A stretch of 64,000 nucleotides of DNA from Archangiaceae bacterium (GCA_016714225.1 JADJNS010000003.1:248001-312000); one strand, 5' to 3'. Counted from the stretch's first letter, positions 53,360 through 63,425 are shown. Notes: a model not told the origin generated them from the sequence alone. Program-made: numbers and translations.

Positions 53360-56300
53360 ATGACCTGTACGAAGTGTGGCAAGCCACTCTTGTCAGGTGG
53401 CAAGTTCTGCGCCCACTGCGGAGCGCCCGCGCCCGAGGTCTCGAGCGACCCCCTCATCAACCAGACGCTGGGGGCCTACCGGGTGCTCAAGCCGTTGGCC
53501 GCCGGGGCGATGGGGCAGGTCTACCTCGGCGAGCAGACCAACCTGGGCCGCACCGTCTGCATCAAGACGCTCAAGCCCGAGCTGCTCGGCGACGCCAACG
53601 CCACCGCCCGCTTCGAGCGCGAGGCCCGCGCGGTCAGCGGCCTCAAGCACCCCAACATCGCGCAGGTGATCGACTTCGGCCGCTCGGGCTCGCACCTCTA
53701 CCTGGTGATGGAGCTGATCGAGGGCGGCAGCCTGCGCGGCTTTCTCGACGCGTTCGCACCGGTCGACCTCGAGCGGGCCTCACACCTGATGTCGCAGATT
53801 CTCTCGGCGCTGCAAGAGGCCCACCACGCCGGCATCGTGCACCGCGACCTGAAGCCCGAGAACGTGCTGATCGCCCAGCTGCGCGACGGCAGCGAGCTCG
53901 CCAAGGTGGTCGACTTCGGCATCGCCAAGCTGGTGTCCGAGCAGGCCAGCGGGTCGGGCCAGAACCTCACCGGCACCGGCCTGGTGTGCGGCACGCCCGG
54001 GTACATGGCGCCCGAGCAGATCTCTGGCGAGCTGCTCGACCCGCGCTGCGACGTCTACGCCGCGGGCGTCATCTTCTTCGAGCTGCTCACCGGCAAGAAG
54101 CCGTTTCACGGCGACACGCTCACCGACCTCATTCGCGCGCACCTCTTGAACGAGCCACCGGCGCCGTCATCGGTGGCGAAGCTGCCGCTGCCCAAAGAGG
54201 TCGACGAGCTGGTGCTGGCCGCGCTGGCCCGCGAGCGCGACCAGCGCATCGAGAGCGCCCTCGAGTTCAAGCGCCGCATCGAGCAGCTGCGCCCCTCGAC
54301 GCGCGTCACCACCGGCAAGCTGCCCGCGCAGCAGCTCTTCACCTGCCCGAGCTGTCAGGCGCAGAACCCCCCGACCCAGAAGTTCTGCGGGCAGTGCGGC
54401 GGCGCGCTGAGCGGCGCCGACTCGGGCGAGCACGCGCTGCGCCAGGTGCTGCCCGGCGCGCTCGCCACCCACGCGGCGCAGCTCGGCCAGTCGCTCGGCG
54501 CCGAGCGCCGGCAGGCGACGGTCATCTTCGGAGACATCAGCGGCTTCACCGCGATGAGCGAGCGGCAGTCTCCCGAGAAGGTGCGCGAGATCGTCAACCG
54601 CTGCTTCGACGGCATGGTCGAGGCGGTGGCGCGCTACGACGGCAGCGTCGACAAGTTCATCGGCGACGCCATCATGGTGGTGTTCGGGGCGCCCAACGCG
54701 CACGAAGACGACCCCGAGCGTGCGGTGCGCTGCGCGCTCGACATGCAGGCCTACCTCACCGAGGTGAACAAGACCCTCGCCGCGCCGCTGAAGATGCGCA
54801 TCGGCATCAACGCCGGCGCGGTGGTGGCGGGCGGCGTCGGCGGCCAGCGCCGTATGGACTACACGGTGATGGGCGACACGGTGAACCTCGCCCAGCGCCT
54901 CGAGGCGGCCGCGTCACCGGGCAAGATTCTGGTGAGCGCGACGGTCAAGCGGCTCACTGATCGCGCGATTCGCTACCGCACCCTGCCGCCGATCACGGTG
55001 AAGGGCAAAGCCGAGCCCATCGCCATCTTCGAGGTCGAGGGCCCGTGGGAGAGCCAGCGCAAAGAAGGTGAGCAGCTCGTCGGCCGGCGCACCGAGCTGG
55101 GGCGCGTCGAGCAGCTGCTCAAGCAGCTCAAGGCGGGCAAGCCAGGCGGCATGATCTTCCTGGGCGACCTGGGCATGGGCAAGACCCAGCTGCTCGACGA
55201 GGCGGCGCGGCTGTGCTCGGCCTCGGGCGTGCGCACCGCGGTGGCGCGGGCCCGCAAGATGATCGCCCCCGGCGAGCTCGAGCTGGTGCGCGACACGCTG
55301 TTCGCGGTGTGCGGCCGGCAGCCCAACGACGACCACGAGGCCGACGCGCTGCTCGACGAGCTGGCCGCCCTGGGCGTCAACCCGCAAGACATCGCGCGGC
55401 TCAAGCACGTGTTCGGCTCGAACCCCAGCCCGCGCGGGTACGACCGCGAAGAGACCCGCCGCCTCGCGCTCAGCGCCGCCACCAACGCGCTGCTCGGGGT
55501 GGCGAAGGGCAAGCACGGCCTGTGCGTGCTGCTCGACGACGTGCACCTCGCCGACAGCTCGTCGCTCGCCTACTTCGACGAGATCATCCGCCTCGCGCAG
55601 GGCACGCCGTTCGGCCTCATCGCCACCGGGCGCGGCGGTCACGCCGACCGGGTGCTCAAGCGGGTGCCGCGGGTCGAGCTGAGCGCGATGCCGCTGTCTG
55701 ACCTGATGCAGATGGTGAAGCAGCAGCTGGGCGGCGCCGACGCGCCCGAGGGCCTCGCCCGCATCATCGAAGAGCGCGCCGAGGGCAACCCGTTCATCGC
55801 CACCGAGCTCTTGCGCACCTTGATGGACAACGGCGCCCTGCAGCTGCGCGGCGGCACCTGGGGCCTCAGCGAGACCCGCGACGGGTTTCAGCTGCCCGAG
55901 AGCCTCGCGCAGCTGGTGTCGGCCCGCTTCGACGCGCTGGGGCCCAACACCCGCGCGTTCTTGCGCTGCGCCGCGCTGCACGGGCGCATCTTCCCGGTCG
56001 ACCTGGTCGCCCAGGCGGTCGAAGACGCCCAGGTCGACGTGGCCGCCGCGGTCGCCGAGGCCCGGCACCGCGGCCTGGTGGTCGACGTCGTGCAGCCGCC
56101 GGGCTGCCTGCAGTTCCGGCAAGAGTTCGTGCACCAGCTGGTCGCCAAGAGCGTGTCGGACGTCGACAAGAAGCACCTGCACGGCCGCCTCGCCGACGCG
56201 CTCGAGCTCGGCCTGCCGTCGGGCGACAGCCACCCGGCCGAAGCGATGGCGCGGCACAGCCTCGCCGCCGGCCGTACCCGCAAGGCGGCGACCTACTTCT

Positions 56301-57238
56301 CGCTCTCGGCCGAGCGGCTGGCCTCGCGCAGCGCGCTGCCCGCGGCGATCGAGGCCTACCAGAAGGCCATCACGCTCACCCAGCAAGAGGCACAGAAGCT
56401 CTCGGGCTCGCCCGCCGACGCGTGGAAGCAGGTGCTGCAGCTGGCCAGCAAGGCGGCGCCGCTGCAGGGCATCATCGCCACCAGCGACGCCTGGTCGCTG
56501 CTCGACGACGTGCTCAAGAAGGCGCCCGCCGGCATCGACACCAAGAGCCGGGCGGTGGCGCTGCACCAGCGCGGGCTGCTCGAGCTGCGACTGGGGCGGG
56601 CTCCCGACGCGGCGCAGTCGATGGCCGAGGCGCAGCGGCTGTTCGGCCCCGACGTCTCACCCGAGATTGCCGCCGCGATTCAGATCGACGTGGCCTCGGC
56701 GAAAGAGGCGATGGGAGAGCACGCCGGCGCCACCAGCCTGCTGCTCGACGCGCTCAAGCTCATCGCCGGCAAGAAGCTGGTCGACAAAGACCTGATGTGG
56801 AAGTCGCTCAACCAGCTGGGGCGCATTCACCTGCGGGTGGGCGAGGTGCAGAAGGCGATCGAGTTCTTCACGACCGCGCGGGCCCAGGCCCAGCGCGCGC
56901 TGGCGGTGGTCGGCGAGGTGAGGTCGCTCACCAACCTCGCCGCGGCGATGGGCGCGAAGGGGCAGACCGACGACGCCCAGCGGCTGTTCGGCGAGGCGCT
57001 CGAGCTCGCCCGCAAAGAGTGCGACGCCATCGACATCGCCCGCATCAACTTCAACCTCGGCCGGCTGGCCGCGGCCGCCGGGCGCACCGATGAGGCGCGG
57101 CAGCGGCTCGAAGAGACGGTGAAGGTGGCCAACGAGGTCGGCTGGCGAGAGGGCATCGCCTCGGCCACCCAGGCGCTCGAGGCGCTCGGCGCCCGCGGCG
57201 CTCAGCCCTCGACCGGCACGGTGGTGATGAGAAAGTAG
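53360..57238 (+). CDS. Multidomain Ser/Thr kinase - class III nucleotide cyclase - AAA ATPase - TPR protein
   Basis: The protein is 1292 aa and soluble. A zinc ribbon at residues 3-20 (CTKC...CAHC) precedes the kinase (about 40-300): AAGAMGQVY, IKTLKP, HRDLKPENVL, VDFGIAK, GTPGYMAPEQ. A second zinc ribbon follows near 328-350 (CPSC...CGQC). The class III cyclase (about 385-565) has metal Asps in FGDISGFTAM and GDAIMVVFG. The AAA-type ATPase (Walker A GDLGMGKT near 597, Walker B LCVLLDDVH) and about 400 residues of TPR complete it. Kinase and cyclase on one chain would link phosphorylation to cyclic nucleotide production; activity of both is inferred. Confidence 0.93.
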   Translation: MTCTKCGKPLLSGGKFCAHCGAPAPEVSSDPLINQTLGAYRVLKPLAAGAMGQVYLGEQTNLGRTVCIKTLKPELLGDANATARFEREARAVSGLKHPNIAQVIDFGRSGSHLYLVMELIEGGSLRGFLDAFAPVDLERASHLMSQILSALQEAHHAGIVHRDLKPENVLIAQLRDGSELAKVVDFGIAKLVSEQASGSGQNLTGTGLVCGTPGYMAPEQISGELLDPRCDVYAAGVIFFELLTGKKPFHGDTLTDLIRAHLLNEPPAPSSVAKLPLPKEVDELVLAALARERDQRIESALEFKRRIEQLRPSTRVTTGKLPAQQLFTCPSCQAQNPPTQKFCGQCGGALSGADSGEHALRQVLPGALATHAAQLGQSLGAERRQATVIFGDISGFTAMSERQSPEKVREIVNRCFDGMVEAVARYDGSVDKFIGDAIMVVFGAPNAHEDDPERAVRCALDMQAYLTEVNKTLAAPLKMRIGINAGAVVAGGVGGQRRMDYTVMGDTVNLAQRLEAAASPGKILVSATVKRLTDRAIRYRTLPPITVKGKAEPIAIFEVEGPWESQRKEGEQLVGRRTELGRVEQLLKQLKAGKPGGMIFLGDLGMGKTQLLDEAARLCSASGVRTAVARARKMIAPGELELVRDTLFAVCGRQPNDDHEADALLDELAALGVNPQDIARLKHVFGSNPSPRGYDREETRRLALSAATNALLGVAKGKHGLCVLLDDVHLADSSSLAYFDEIIRLAQGTPFGLIATGRGGHADRVLKRVPRVELSAMPLSDLMQMVKQQLGGADAPEGLARIIEERAEGNPFIATELLRTLMDNGALQLRGGTWGLSETRDGFQLPESLAQLVSARFDALGPNTRAFLRCAALHGRIFPVDLVAQAVEDAQVDVAAAVAEARHRGLVVDVVQPPGCLQFRQEFVHQLVAKSVSDVDKKHLHGRLADALELGLPSGDSHPAEAMARHSLAAGRTRKAATYFSLSAERLASRSALPAAIEAYQKAITLTQQEAQKLSGSPADAWKQVLQLASKAAPLQGIIATSDAWSLLDDVLKKAPAGIDTKSRAVALHQRGLLELRLGRAPDAAQSMAEAQRLFGPDVSPEIAAAIQIDVASAKEAMGEHAGATSLLLDALKLIAGKKLVDKDLMWKSLNQLGRIHLRVGEVQKAIEFFTTARAQAQRALAVVGEVRSLTNLAAAMGAKGQTDDAQRLFGEALELARKECDAIDIARINFNLGRLAAAAGRTDEARQRLEETVKVANEVGWREGIASATQALEALGARGAQPSTGTVVMRK

Positions 57239-57248
57239 CCCCGCCGCT

Positions 57249-58625
57249 TCAGGCGAGCAGGAACTGGGGCACGTTGAGCTGTAGCTCGCTGGCGTCGATC
57301 GACGAGACGATGCCCCGCTTCTCGTTCGGCGCCATCAGGTCGACCAGGTAGTCGGCGCTCTGGCCCTGCGCGGTGCGAAAGACCTTCACCCGCGGGCGCG
57401 CGAACGCGTTCGGCTCGCCCGAGACCTGAATCACCAGCGCCAGCTCGCCCGAGTTGAGCTTCACCGTGGTGCCCACCGGGTAGAGCCCCAGGGTGCCGGC
57501 GAACAGCCGCACGATGCGCTCGTCGAAGCGGGTGTTCACCTGGTTGTAGAGCAGGCGCAGCGCGTGGTCGGGCAGCAGCGCCTTGCGCGGCGGGCGGGGG
57601 CGGGTGAGCCGGTCGAACACGCACGGCACCGCGATGAGGTGCCCGAAGGTGGTGGCGCCGGCGGTAGGCCGCGAGGTGACCTCGAAGGTGGCGGCGAGCC
57701 GCTCGAGCGCGTCGCTGCCCAGCGAGGCCTCGGTGAGGCGCAGCAGGGTGCGCAGCGGCACGCGCTTGAGCGCCTCGAGCTCTTCGCGGGTGTCTTTCTC
57801 GTCTCTGGGCGGCGGCACCTCGTCGAGCGCGAAGTCGTGCAGCGCGGCGGCGAGGCACGCCTCTGAGAGCGCGGTGCGGCTGAGCCCCAGCTTCTGCGCC
57901 AAGAGCAGGGTGAGCGCGGTGGTGGCGGTGAGGTGAAAGTGCACCGCGCCGGCGAAGGCGTCGAAGCGGGTGAGCGCGACCAGCAGCGACTGCTGTCCCT
58001 CTGCGGCGTCGGCGAGCCCGTGAATGGCGCGGCGCAGCTTGGCCATGCGCGGGTGCTTGCCCTGTTTCATCAGGGCCAGCTGGGCCTCGATGACGATCGC
58101 GAGGTGCGCGTACCCGCGCAGCAGGGTGGTCTTGCCGTCGAGGGTCGGGGCGAGCGCGTCTTGCTCGGCGCGCGAGATGGCCCGCACCCGAATGACGTCG
58201 AACTTCTCGTTCAGCATCGCCTGCGGCGAAGTGCTGCGGGCGTGCTTCTGGTACGCGGCGAGAAACTCGCGCAGCGCGACCGGGCTGGGCGGCTCGAGAA
58301 AGGCGATCTCGTGGGCGCCGACCCGCGCGAGCAGCTGGCGCATGGTCTGGCCGGCCTCGTAGCTCGAGAAGTCGAGCTTGATGACCTCTCCGTTGAGGAA
58401 GAAGTTGTCGCCCACCACCTGCATCACCAGCGTGCCCGACTCGTCGACCCCCTGGTGGGTGGTCTCGACCCAGCCGGCCAGGGGCCCGTTGAGCGCGGCG
58501 TTGTCGAGCGCGTGCATGGTCGACAGCTTGATGGCGATGGCGGTGCGGGCGAGCAGGGTGCGCGCGAACCGCTGCGCGGCGTCTCCTTCGTCTTCGCCGC
58601 CGAGGCTGAAGTCGACGGCGCTCAT
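57249..58625 (-). CDS. Degenerate HD/HD-GYP-like domain protein
   Basis: The protein is 458 aa. A central helical region has LAAALHDFAL (HD pair) and later RFDERIVRLFAGTLGLYPVGTTVKLN, which resembles the tail of HD-GYP phosphodiesterases. The GYP motif and the second metal-ligand cluster are not evident. The N-terminal 150 residues are unassigned. It is likely non-catalytic or altered. It overlaps the upstream HEAT-repeat gene by 4 bases (ATGA). Cyclic-nucleotide signalling partners are nearby (kinase-cyclase), which is only contextual. Confidence 0.65.
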   Translation of the reverse strand: MSAVDFSLGGEDEGDAAQRFARTLLARTAIAIKLSTMHALDNAALNGPLAGWVETTHQGVDESGTLVMQVVGDNFFLNGEVIKLDFSSYEAGQTMRQLLARVGAHEIAFLEPPSPVALREFLAAYQKHARSTSPQAMLNEKFDVIRVRAISRAEQDALAPTLDGKTTLLRGYAHLAIVIEAQLALMKQGKHPRMAKLRRAIHGLADAAEGQQSLLVALTRFDAFAGAVHFHLTATTALTLLLAQKLGLSRTALSEACLAAALHDFALDEVPPPRDEKDTREELEALKRVPLRTLLRLTEASLGSDALERLAATFEVTSRPTAGATTFGHLIAVPCVFDRLTRPRPPRKALLPDHALRLLYNQVNTRFDERIVRLFAGTLGLYPVGTTVKLNSGELALVIQVSGEPNAFARPRVKVFRTAQGQSADYLVDLMAPNEKRGIVSSIDASELQLNVPQFLLA

Positions 58626-60400
58626 GCCGGGGTCGCTTTCTGGGTCGCGTCGAGGCGCTTCAGCGCTTCCTGGGCGGCCTTCTTCAACGGGCCGCCGAAC
58701 AGCAGCTTGCCGGCGGCGGCCTTCAGCAGCGGGCGCGCCTTCTCGTCACCCATGTTGGCCAGGGCGCCGGCGGCGGTGCACTTGAGCTCGACGCTGGCGT
58801 CGTGCTCGAAGACGTGGCGCAGGGTGGCCGAGGCCTCGGGGCCGCCCAGGGTGCCCAGCGCGATGACCACCCGGCGCCGCTCGGTCTCGTCGAGCTTCTG
58901 GCGGCGCAGCAGGGTGCACAGCGCCGGCGCCACGGCCTTGTCGCCGCTGGCCACCAGCGTCGAGAACAGGGTCTCGCGAATCTCGTTCACCGGCGAGCTG
59001 AGCAGGGGCACCAGCTCGAGGCGGTGGGCCGCGATGGTCGCCTTGTCGATGCCCTTCACCGCGGCGACCTGCACCGCGACGATGGCGTGCGCGAGCGCGG
59101 CCTTGCGCACCACCCAGCCCGCCGGGCCGTGGGCCTGACTGATGCGAATCAGCTCGATGGCCAGCTCGGCGTCGCTCCAGCCGACGCGGGCGGCGAGCTC
59201 GTTGGGGTCGGGCTTCATGGTCGCGAGCACGTCGGCGAGGGCCTTGCGGGCCTCGGGCAGCTCGGGCGCCCACAGCCAGTCGAGCAGCGCGAGCTCGGAC
59301 TTCGCGGGCAGGAACTTGAGCACCGTCAGCGCGGCGGCGCGCTGGGCTTCATCGTCGAGCGCGGCGATCAGGGGGCCGAGCACGTCGCTGCGGCGCAGCG
59401 CGGTCATCAAGCGCGCCAGGGTCTGCAGCCGCGCGTCGGCGGCGAGCGGGTCGCCCTTGCGGGCCTCTGACACCTGGCGCATCAGGTTGTCGCGAAGGTG
59501 ATCGATGCGGCCGGCGCGCACCATCGCGTTCATCACGATGGCGAGGGCGTTGGCGAGAGACTCCTGCTCGGCCGCGGTCGAGCCGGTGGAGATGAGGAAC
59601 AGGGCGTCGAAGACGCGCTCGACCACGCGGTCGTGCTGGCCGAGCAGCTCTTTGGAGAGCGCGGCGAGCTCGGCGGGGGTGAGCCCGGGGGGCTTGACCC
59701 GCTCTCCGCTGGCCATGCGCTGCAGGTCCTGCTCGGTGAGCTGGGGTATGCCGCGGGCCTTCAGCTGGCGCGCGTCTTCTTGGGTGACGTGCGGCAGGCG
59801 GCGCAGCTTCTGGGGGCCGCCGGGGCCGCCGCCTCCGCCCAGCCCGTCGGCCTTGCCGGCGAGGGTGTCGATGGCGCTCTGCAGCCGTTCTTTGCCGGTG
59901 CGCCCGTCGGGCCCCTTCACCCCGTCGCCGAAGGTGTCGAGCGAGACGATCTCGAACGAGTCGAAGTCTTCTTCCCAGACGCGGGTCGAGAAGGTGTGGG
60001 TGTCGCCGAGCTGCTCGTCGAGGGTGTCGCGCCACAGCTGCATGAAGCGGGTGAGCTCGGCGGCGGTGAGGCCGCGGGTGATGCTCAAGCGCTTCACCCC
60101 GTCGAGGTAGAGCGGGTGGGTGATTGAGTCGCCCAGCCGGTCGGCCTTGTTCAAGATGGTGCCGTGCACCGAGAAGCCGAGCGGGGTGACGGTGAGCGCG
60201 AGCTCGTCGTGCTCGAGCGCGAGCGCCGTGGTCAGCCGGTCGAAGAGGCCGGCCTCGTACCCCGCCAGCGTCTTGTGGCCCTTGGGGTAGATGCGCATGC
60301 CATCGAGCACCCGCTTGAAGTGGGTCGCATGCTCGGTCGCGACCTCGAGGTCGCGTTGAACTTCTGGGTCGACGTCCCCCGGGCGCTGGGCCTCGCTCAC
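58622..60400 (-). CDS. HEAT-repeat protein
   Basis: The protein is 592 aa. The C-terminal half is an alpha-helical solenoid with repeats such as LRHVFEHDASVELKCTAAGA followed by LANMGDEKARPLLKAA, and a Gly/Pro-rich loop near residues 185-195 (GLGGGGGPGG) divides it from the N-terminal half. The N-terminal 170 residues resemble the unassigned start of the next gene's product. The stop overlaps the start of that gene (ATGA). Such proteins act as scaffolds; no catalytic motif. The ATG at 60400 is used. Confidence 0.75.
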   Translation of the reverse strand: MSEAQRPGDVDPEVQRDLEVATEHATHFKRVLDGMRIYPKGHKTLAGYEAGLFDRLTTALALEHDELALTVTPLGFSVHGTILNKADRLGDSITHPLYLDGVKRLSITRGLTAAELTRFMQLWRDTLDEQLGDTHTFSTRVWEEDFDSFEIVSLDTFGDGVKGPDGRTGKERLQSAIDTLAGKADGLGGGGGPGGPQKLRRLPHVTQEDARQLKARGIPQLTEQDLQRMASGERVKPPGLTPAELAALSKELLGQHDRVVERVFDALFLISTGSTAAEQESLANALAIVMNAMVRAGRIDHLRDNLMRQVSEARKGDPLAADARLQTLARLMTALRRSDVLGPLIAALDDEAQRAAALTVLKFLPAKSELALLDWLWAPELPEARKALADVLATMKPDPNELAARVGWSDAELAIELIRISQAHGPAGWVVRKAALAHAIVAVQVAAVKGIDKATIAAHRLELVPLLSSPVNEIRETLFSTLVASGDKAVAPALCTLLRRQKLDETERRRVVIALGTLGGPEASATLRHVFEHDASVELKCTAAGALANMGDEKARPLLKAAAGKLLFGGPLKKAAQEALKRLDATQKATPA

Positions 60401-60564
60401 CGGCGGTCAGTATATCCGCGCAGCGCGTGAGCGAGGATTTCTTGGGCGGCGGAGCGTGCCCCGTCGGCGGCGGCCGAGACCGACACTGTGCGAGCCGTCG
60501 CGGGGGCCGCCCACATCAGCAGCGCGGGCGCTCGTAGCCGCGCTTCCAGCGGCGATAAGCCGAG

Positions 60565-61470
60565 TCACTTCGCCTTCACGGGGTCCTGGCTTCCCCAGGC
60601 GATGCCGTCGCCGCGATCCATCTTGGCGATGGCGGCCATGTCGCCGGCGTCGAGGGAGAACGAGAAGAGGTCGGCGTTCTCTCTGATGCGCTCGGGCCTG
60701 GTGCTCTTGGGCAGCACCGGCCAGTTCTTCTGCACCGCCCAGCGCAAGAGAATCTGCGACTCGGTCTTGCCGTACTTCTTCGCCAGCGCCTTGAACGGTG
60801 AGGCCTCGCTGTCTTGTTTCATCTGGGCGGTCTTGCCGCTCGCGTGGCCCGGAGCGGTGCGCCAGGTCGAGAGCGGCACCAGGCTGCTGTAGGCGATGGG
60901 CACGATGCCGTGCTTCTCGAGGTAGCCGACCAGCTCGGGCTTCTGCGACCACGGGTGCAGCTCGATCTGGTTCGCCTCGGGCTGGGGCAGGCCGGCGGCC
61001 TTCAGCTCCTCGAGGTGGTTGATGTTGAAGTTGCTCACCCCGATGGAGCGCGTCTTGCCCTGCTTCTTCAGCTCGACCAGGCCGCGCCACTGGGCGAGGC
61101 GCTGTTCCTTCTCGAACGGAGCGTGAATCAGGTAGAGGTCGACGTAGTCGAGCTTCAGCTTCGCGAGGCTCTGGTCGAGCGCCGCGAGGGTGGTCTCGGT
61201 GGTCTTCGGAGTCTGGCCCCAGGCGGCGTTGCCCGGCCAGAGCTTGGTGGTGATGAAGACGCTCTTGCGCTCGAGGTTCGCGGCGCGCAGGCCGGCGCCG
61301 ACGCCGTCTTCGTTCGCGTAGAACTCGGCGGTGTCGATGTGGCGGTAGCCGGCCTTCAGTGCTTCCCCCACGGCGGCGGCCGCCTCGGCCTGGGGAATGA
61401 GGTACGTGCCGAAGCCGAGCAGGGGAATCTCGACGGTCGAAGACAGCGTGCGGGTGGCGGTGGTGGTCAT
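60565..61470 (-). CDS. Aldo/keto reductase
   Basis: The protein is 301 aa. The catalytic tetrad is visible: Asp in YRHIDTAEFYANE (with Tyr), Lys in ITTKLW, and His in LYLIHAPF. The NADPH-binding C-terminus has LPKSTRPERIRENADL. These enzymes reduce aldehydes and ketones. The ATG at 61470 gives a canonical start, MTTTATRTLSS. It is divergent from an AraC-type regulator, a common arrangement for substrate-induced reductases. Confidence 0.94.
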   Translation of the reverse strand: MTTTATRTLSSTVEIPLLGFGTYLIPQAEAAAAVGEALKAGYRHIDTAEFYANEDGVGAGLRAANLERKSVFITTKLWPGNAAWGQTPKTTETTLAALDQSLAKLKLDYVDLYLIHAPFEKEQRLAQWRGLVELKKQGKTRSIGVSNFNINHLEELKAAGLPQPEANQIELHPWSQKPELVGYLEKHGIVPIAYSSLVPLSTWRTAPGHASGKTAQMKQDSEASPFKALAKKYGKTESQILLRWAVQKNWPVLPKSTRPERIRENADLFSFSLDAGDMAAIAKMDRGDGIAWGSQDPVKAK

Positions 61471-61499
61471 GGTGGGAGCTGAGTACTCCGCTGCCGGTT

Positions 61500-61509
61500 C
61501 AAGCGCTTG
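61500..61509 (+). promoter_or_regulatory. Palindrome in the AKR/AraC divergent intergenic region
   Basis: CAAGCGCTTG is a perfect 10-base palindrome 30 bases upstream of the reductase start and 75 bases before the AraC start. It is a candidate operator for the adjacent regulator; a 10-mer could occur by chance. Confidence 0.3.
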
Positions 61510-61583
61510 CCTGGAAATGTCGAAGGCGTGCCTGATTCTCTCTGCCCGGGGAGAAATGCGGCTCGGGCTGATACCGTGAGGTG

Positions 61584-62462
61584 ATGCTCGAAGAGCTCGT
61601 CCGGTCAGCTTCGCGTGCGCTCCCTCGCGCTTCATCCGGAAACGTACAGCGCGCGCAGTTGATGCCCGGGCTTTCGGTCGCGCGTTGGCAGCGGCCGACC
61701 TCGTTCGAGGCCTCGATGTACGAGCCGGTGCTGTGCCTGATTCTCCAAGGGCAGAAAGAAGTGACCATCGGCGACGAGCGCTACGCCTTGTCGGCCGGGG
61801 AGTGCATGCTGGTGAGCCATGACTTGCCCGTGTTGGGCCGGGTGACGAGGGCCCCGTACCTGGTGGCGCTGCTCTCGGTCGATGTGCCGCTGCTGCGCAG
61901 CCTCTACGACGACATCTCCCACGCCGACTGCGCCGTGGCAGAGGCGCGGGCCATCTCGGTGGAGAACGCCGAGCCGGCGTTGCTCGACGCGATGCACCGC
62001 TACCTGGCGGCGGCCGAGTGCCCGGTCGACACGCGCGTGCTGGGGCCGATGCTCGCGCGCGAGGTGCACTACCGGCTGCTGCGCGCCCCACTCGGGGGAA
62101 TGTTGCGGCGGCTGCTGCGACCCGACAGCAACGAGAGCGCAATCTCCAGGGCCATCGCGCAGATTCGCCGCGACTATCGCTCGCCCATCGAGGTGTCGGC
62201 GCTGGCGCGAGACGTGGGCATGAGCGTGTCGGCGTTTCACAGGCACTTCAAAGAGGTGACCTCGTCGAGCCCGCTGCAGTTCCAGAAAGACCTGCGCATG
62301 CTCGCCGCCAGGCGGCTGCTGGTGACCGGGGCGGCGAGCGTTTCGTCCGCGGCTTACGAGGTCGGGTACCAGAGCCCGAACCAGTTCAGCCGCGAGTACG
62401 CGCGGAAGTTCGGCGCCCCTCCGAGCCGTGATGCGGCACGGAGTGCGCTCGCTCCGGCGTAG
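61584..62462 (+). CDS. AraC-family regulator with N-terminal cupin-type (AraC_N) domain
   Basis: The protein is 292 aa. The N-terminal part (YEPVLCLILQGQKEVTIGDERYALSAGECMLVSHDLPV) is the AraC_N sensing domain seen in regulators beside aldo/keto reductases. The HTHs are IEVSALARDVGMSVSAFHRHFKEV and SVSSAAYEVGYQSPNQFSREYARKFG. The ATG at 61584 is preceded by GTGAGG; an in-frame GTG at 61581 is equivalent. It likely regulates the divergent reductase gene. Confidence 0.92.
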   Translation: MLEELVRSASRALPRASSGNVQRAQLMPGLSVARWQRPTSFEASMYEPVLCLILQGQKEVTIGDERYALSAGECMLVSHDLPVLGRVTRAPYLVALLSVDVPLLRSLYDDISHADCAVAEARAISVENAEPALLDAMHRYLAAAECPVDTRVLGPMLAREVHYRLLRAPLGGMLRRLLRPDSNESAISRAIAQIRRDYRSPIEVSALARDVGMSVSAFHRHFKEVTSSSPLQFQKDLRMLAARRLLVTGAASVSSAAYEVGYQSPNQFSREYARKFGAPPSRDAARSALAPA

Positions 62463-62477
62463 AAGCGTGGCACCGCC

Positions 62478-63425
62478 TCACCGGTACTGGTGGTGAGGGC
62501 CCTTCATGCGCAGCCGCAAGCTGCGAGCGGTGATCCACCCGGCGAGCTCGCGCGCGGGGTGAAACCCATCGACGCCGAAGCGTGGCAGCACCGCGCCGGG
62601 CTTGCGCTCTTCGGGCAGGTACGGCCGCGCGTGGGTCGACCAGAGCATCGGGTTGCCGGCGCCGCGCACCAGGTCGACGTGCTTGCGCGTGAAGTGGTGC
62701 TCGGGCGTGCCGTAGGGAAACGCGAAGTGCCGCATCGGCCCGAACAGCTTCTCGAAGGTCGCGGTCGACCGCTTGAGGTCGTCAGCCACCACCGCGTCGG
62801 GCAGCTTCGCCACGGCGAGGTGCAGGTTGGTGTGATTGCCGAGCGCCACGTTGGGCAGCTTCTGCAGCGCCTGCAGCGACGCCACCGAAGCGAGCTCGAA
62901 CTGAGGCAGCCTCGCGAGGCCCTTCAGATCATCGCGCCCGTTCTCTCTCGCCGGGTCGGCGGGGTCTTGCAGCAGCTTCATCGCGTCGTCGCGCGCGACG
63001 CCCTCGCTCATCGCGCGTTCGACCAGGTCCCACCGAAAGCCGGCGCGCTGGTCGATCTTCCCCGGGCACACGAAGAAGATGAACTCGACCTCGGGCCAGC
63101 GGTGCGCGCGAGCGGCGATGTAGTCGTGCGAGTCTTTGTACCCGTCGTCGAACGTGACCGTCAGCCAACCGCTCGAAGGGCCGGGGCGCGAGGCGAGGAG
63201 CAGCTCGATGAGAGCGTCGATCTCCTCCTCGGGCATGGTGAGGCCGGGCTGCCAGTCGGTCTCTCGCGGCTCATGCCCCACCCGGTGAAAGCAGAGCGCG
63301 AGCGACAGCCCCTTCAAGCTCGCGCCGAGCATCGGCCGCAAGGCGAGGCGGGGCAGGTGACCGGCGGTGCGGTGAACGATTCCGTCGAAGCTCAGAGGGC
63401 GATGGGTCGAAGCGCGCTGCATCAA
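62478..63425 (-). CDS. Polysaccharide deacetylase (NodB/CE4-like)
   Basis: The protein is 315 aa. The NodB motif TFDDGY (Asp-Asp) and the later GNHTNLH (metal His pair), RHFAFPYG and catalytic Arg region are present. CE4 enzymes remove N- or O-acetyl groups from glycans. There is no classical signal peptide, although the hydrophobic stretch LKGLSLALCFHRVG starts the domain. It is close to a WecG-type gene (63606), so it may modify a wall or exopolysaccharide. Confidence 0.9.
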   Translation of the reverse strand: MMQRASTHRPLSFDGIVHRTAGHLPRLALRPMLGASLKGLSLALCFHRVGHEPRETDWQPGLTMPEEEIDALIELLLASRPGPSSGWLTVTFDDGYKDSHDYIAARAHRWPEVEFIFFVCPGKIDQRAGFRWDLVERAMSEGVARDDAMKLLQDPADPARENGRDDLKGLARLPQFELASVASLQALQKLPNVALGNHTNLHLAVAKLPDAVVADDLKRSTATFEKLFGPMRHFAFPYGTPEHHFTRKHVDLVRGAGNPMLWSTHARPYLPEERKPGAVLPRFGVDGFHPARELAGWITARSLRLRMKGPHHQYR

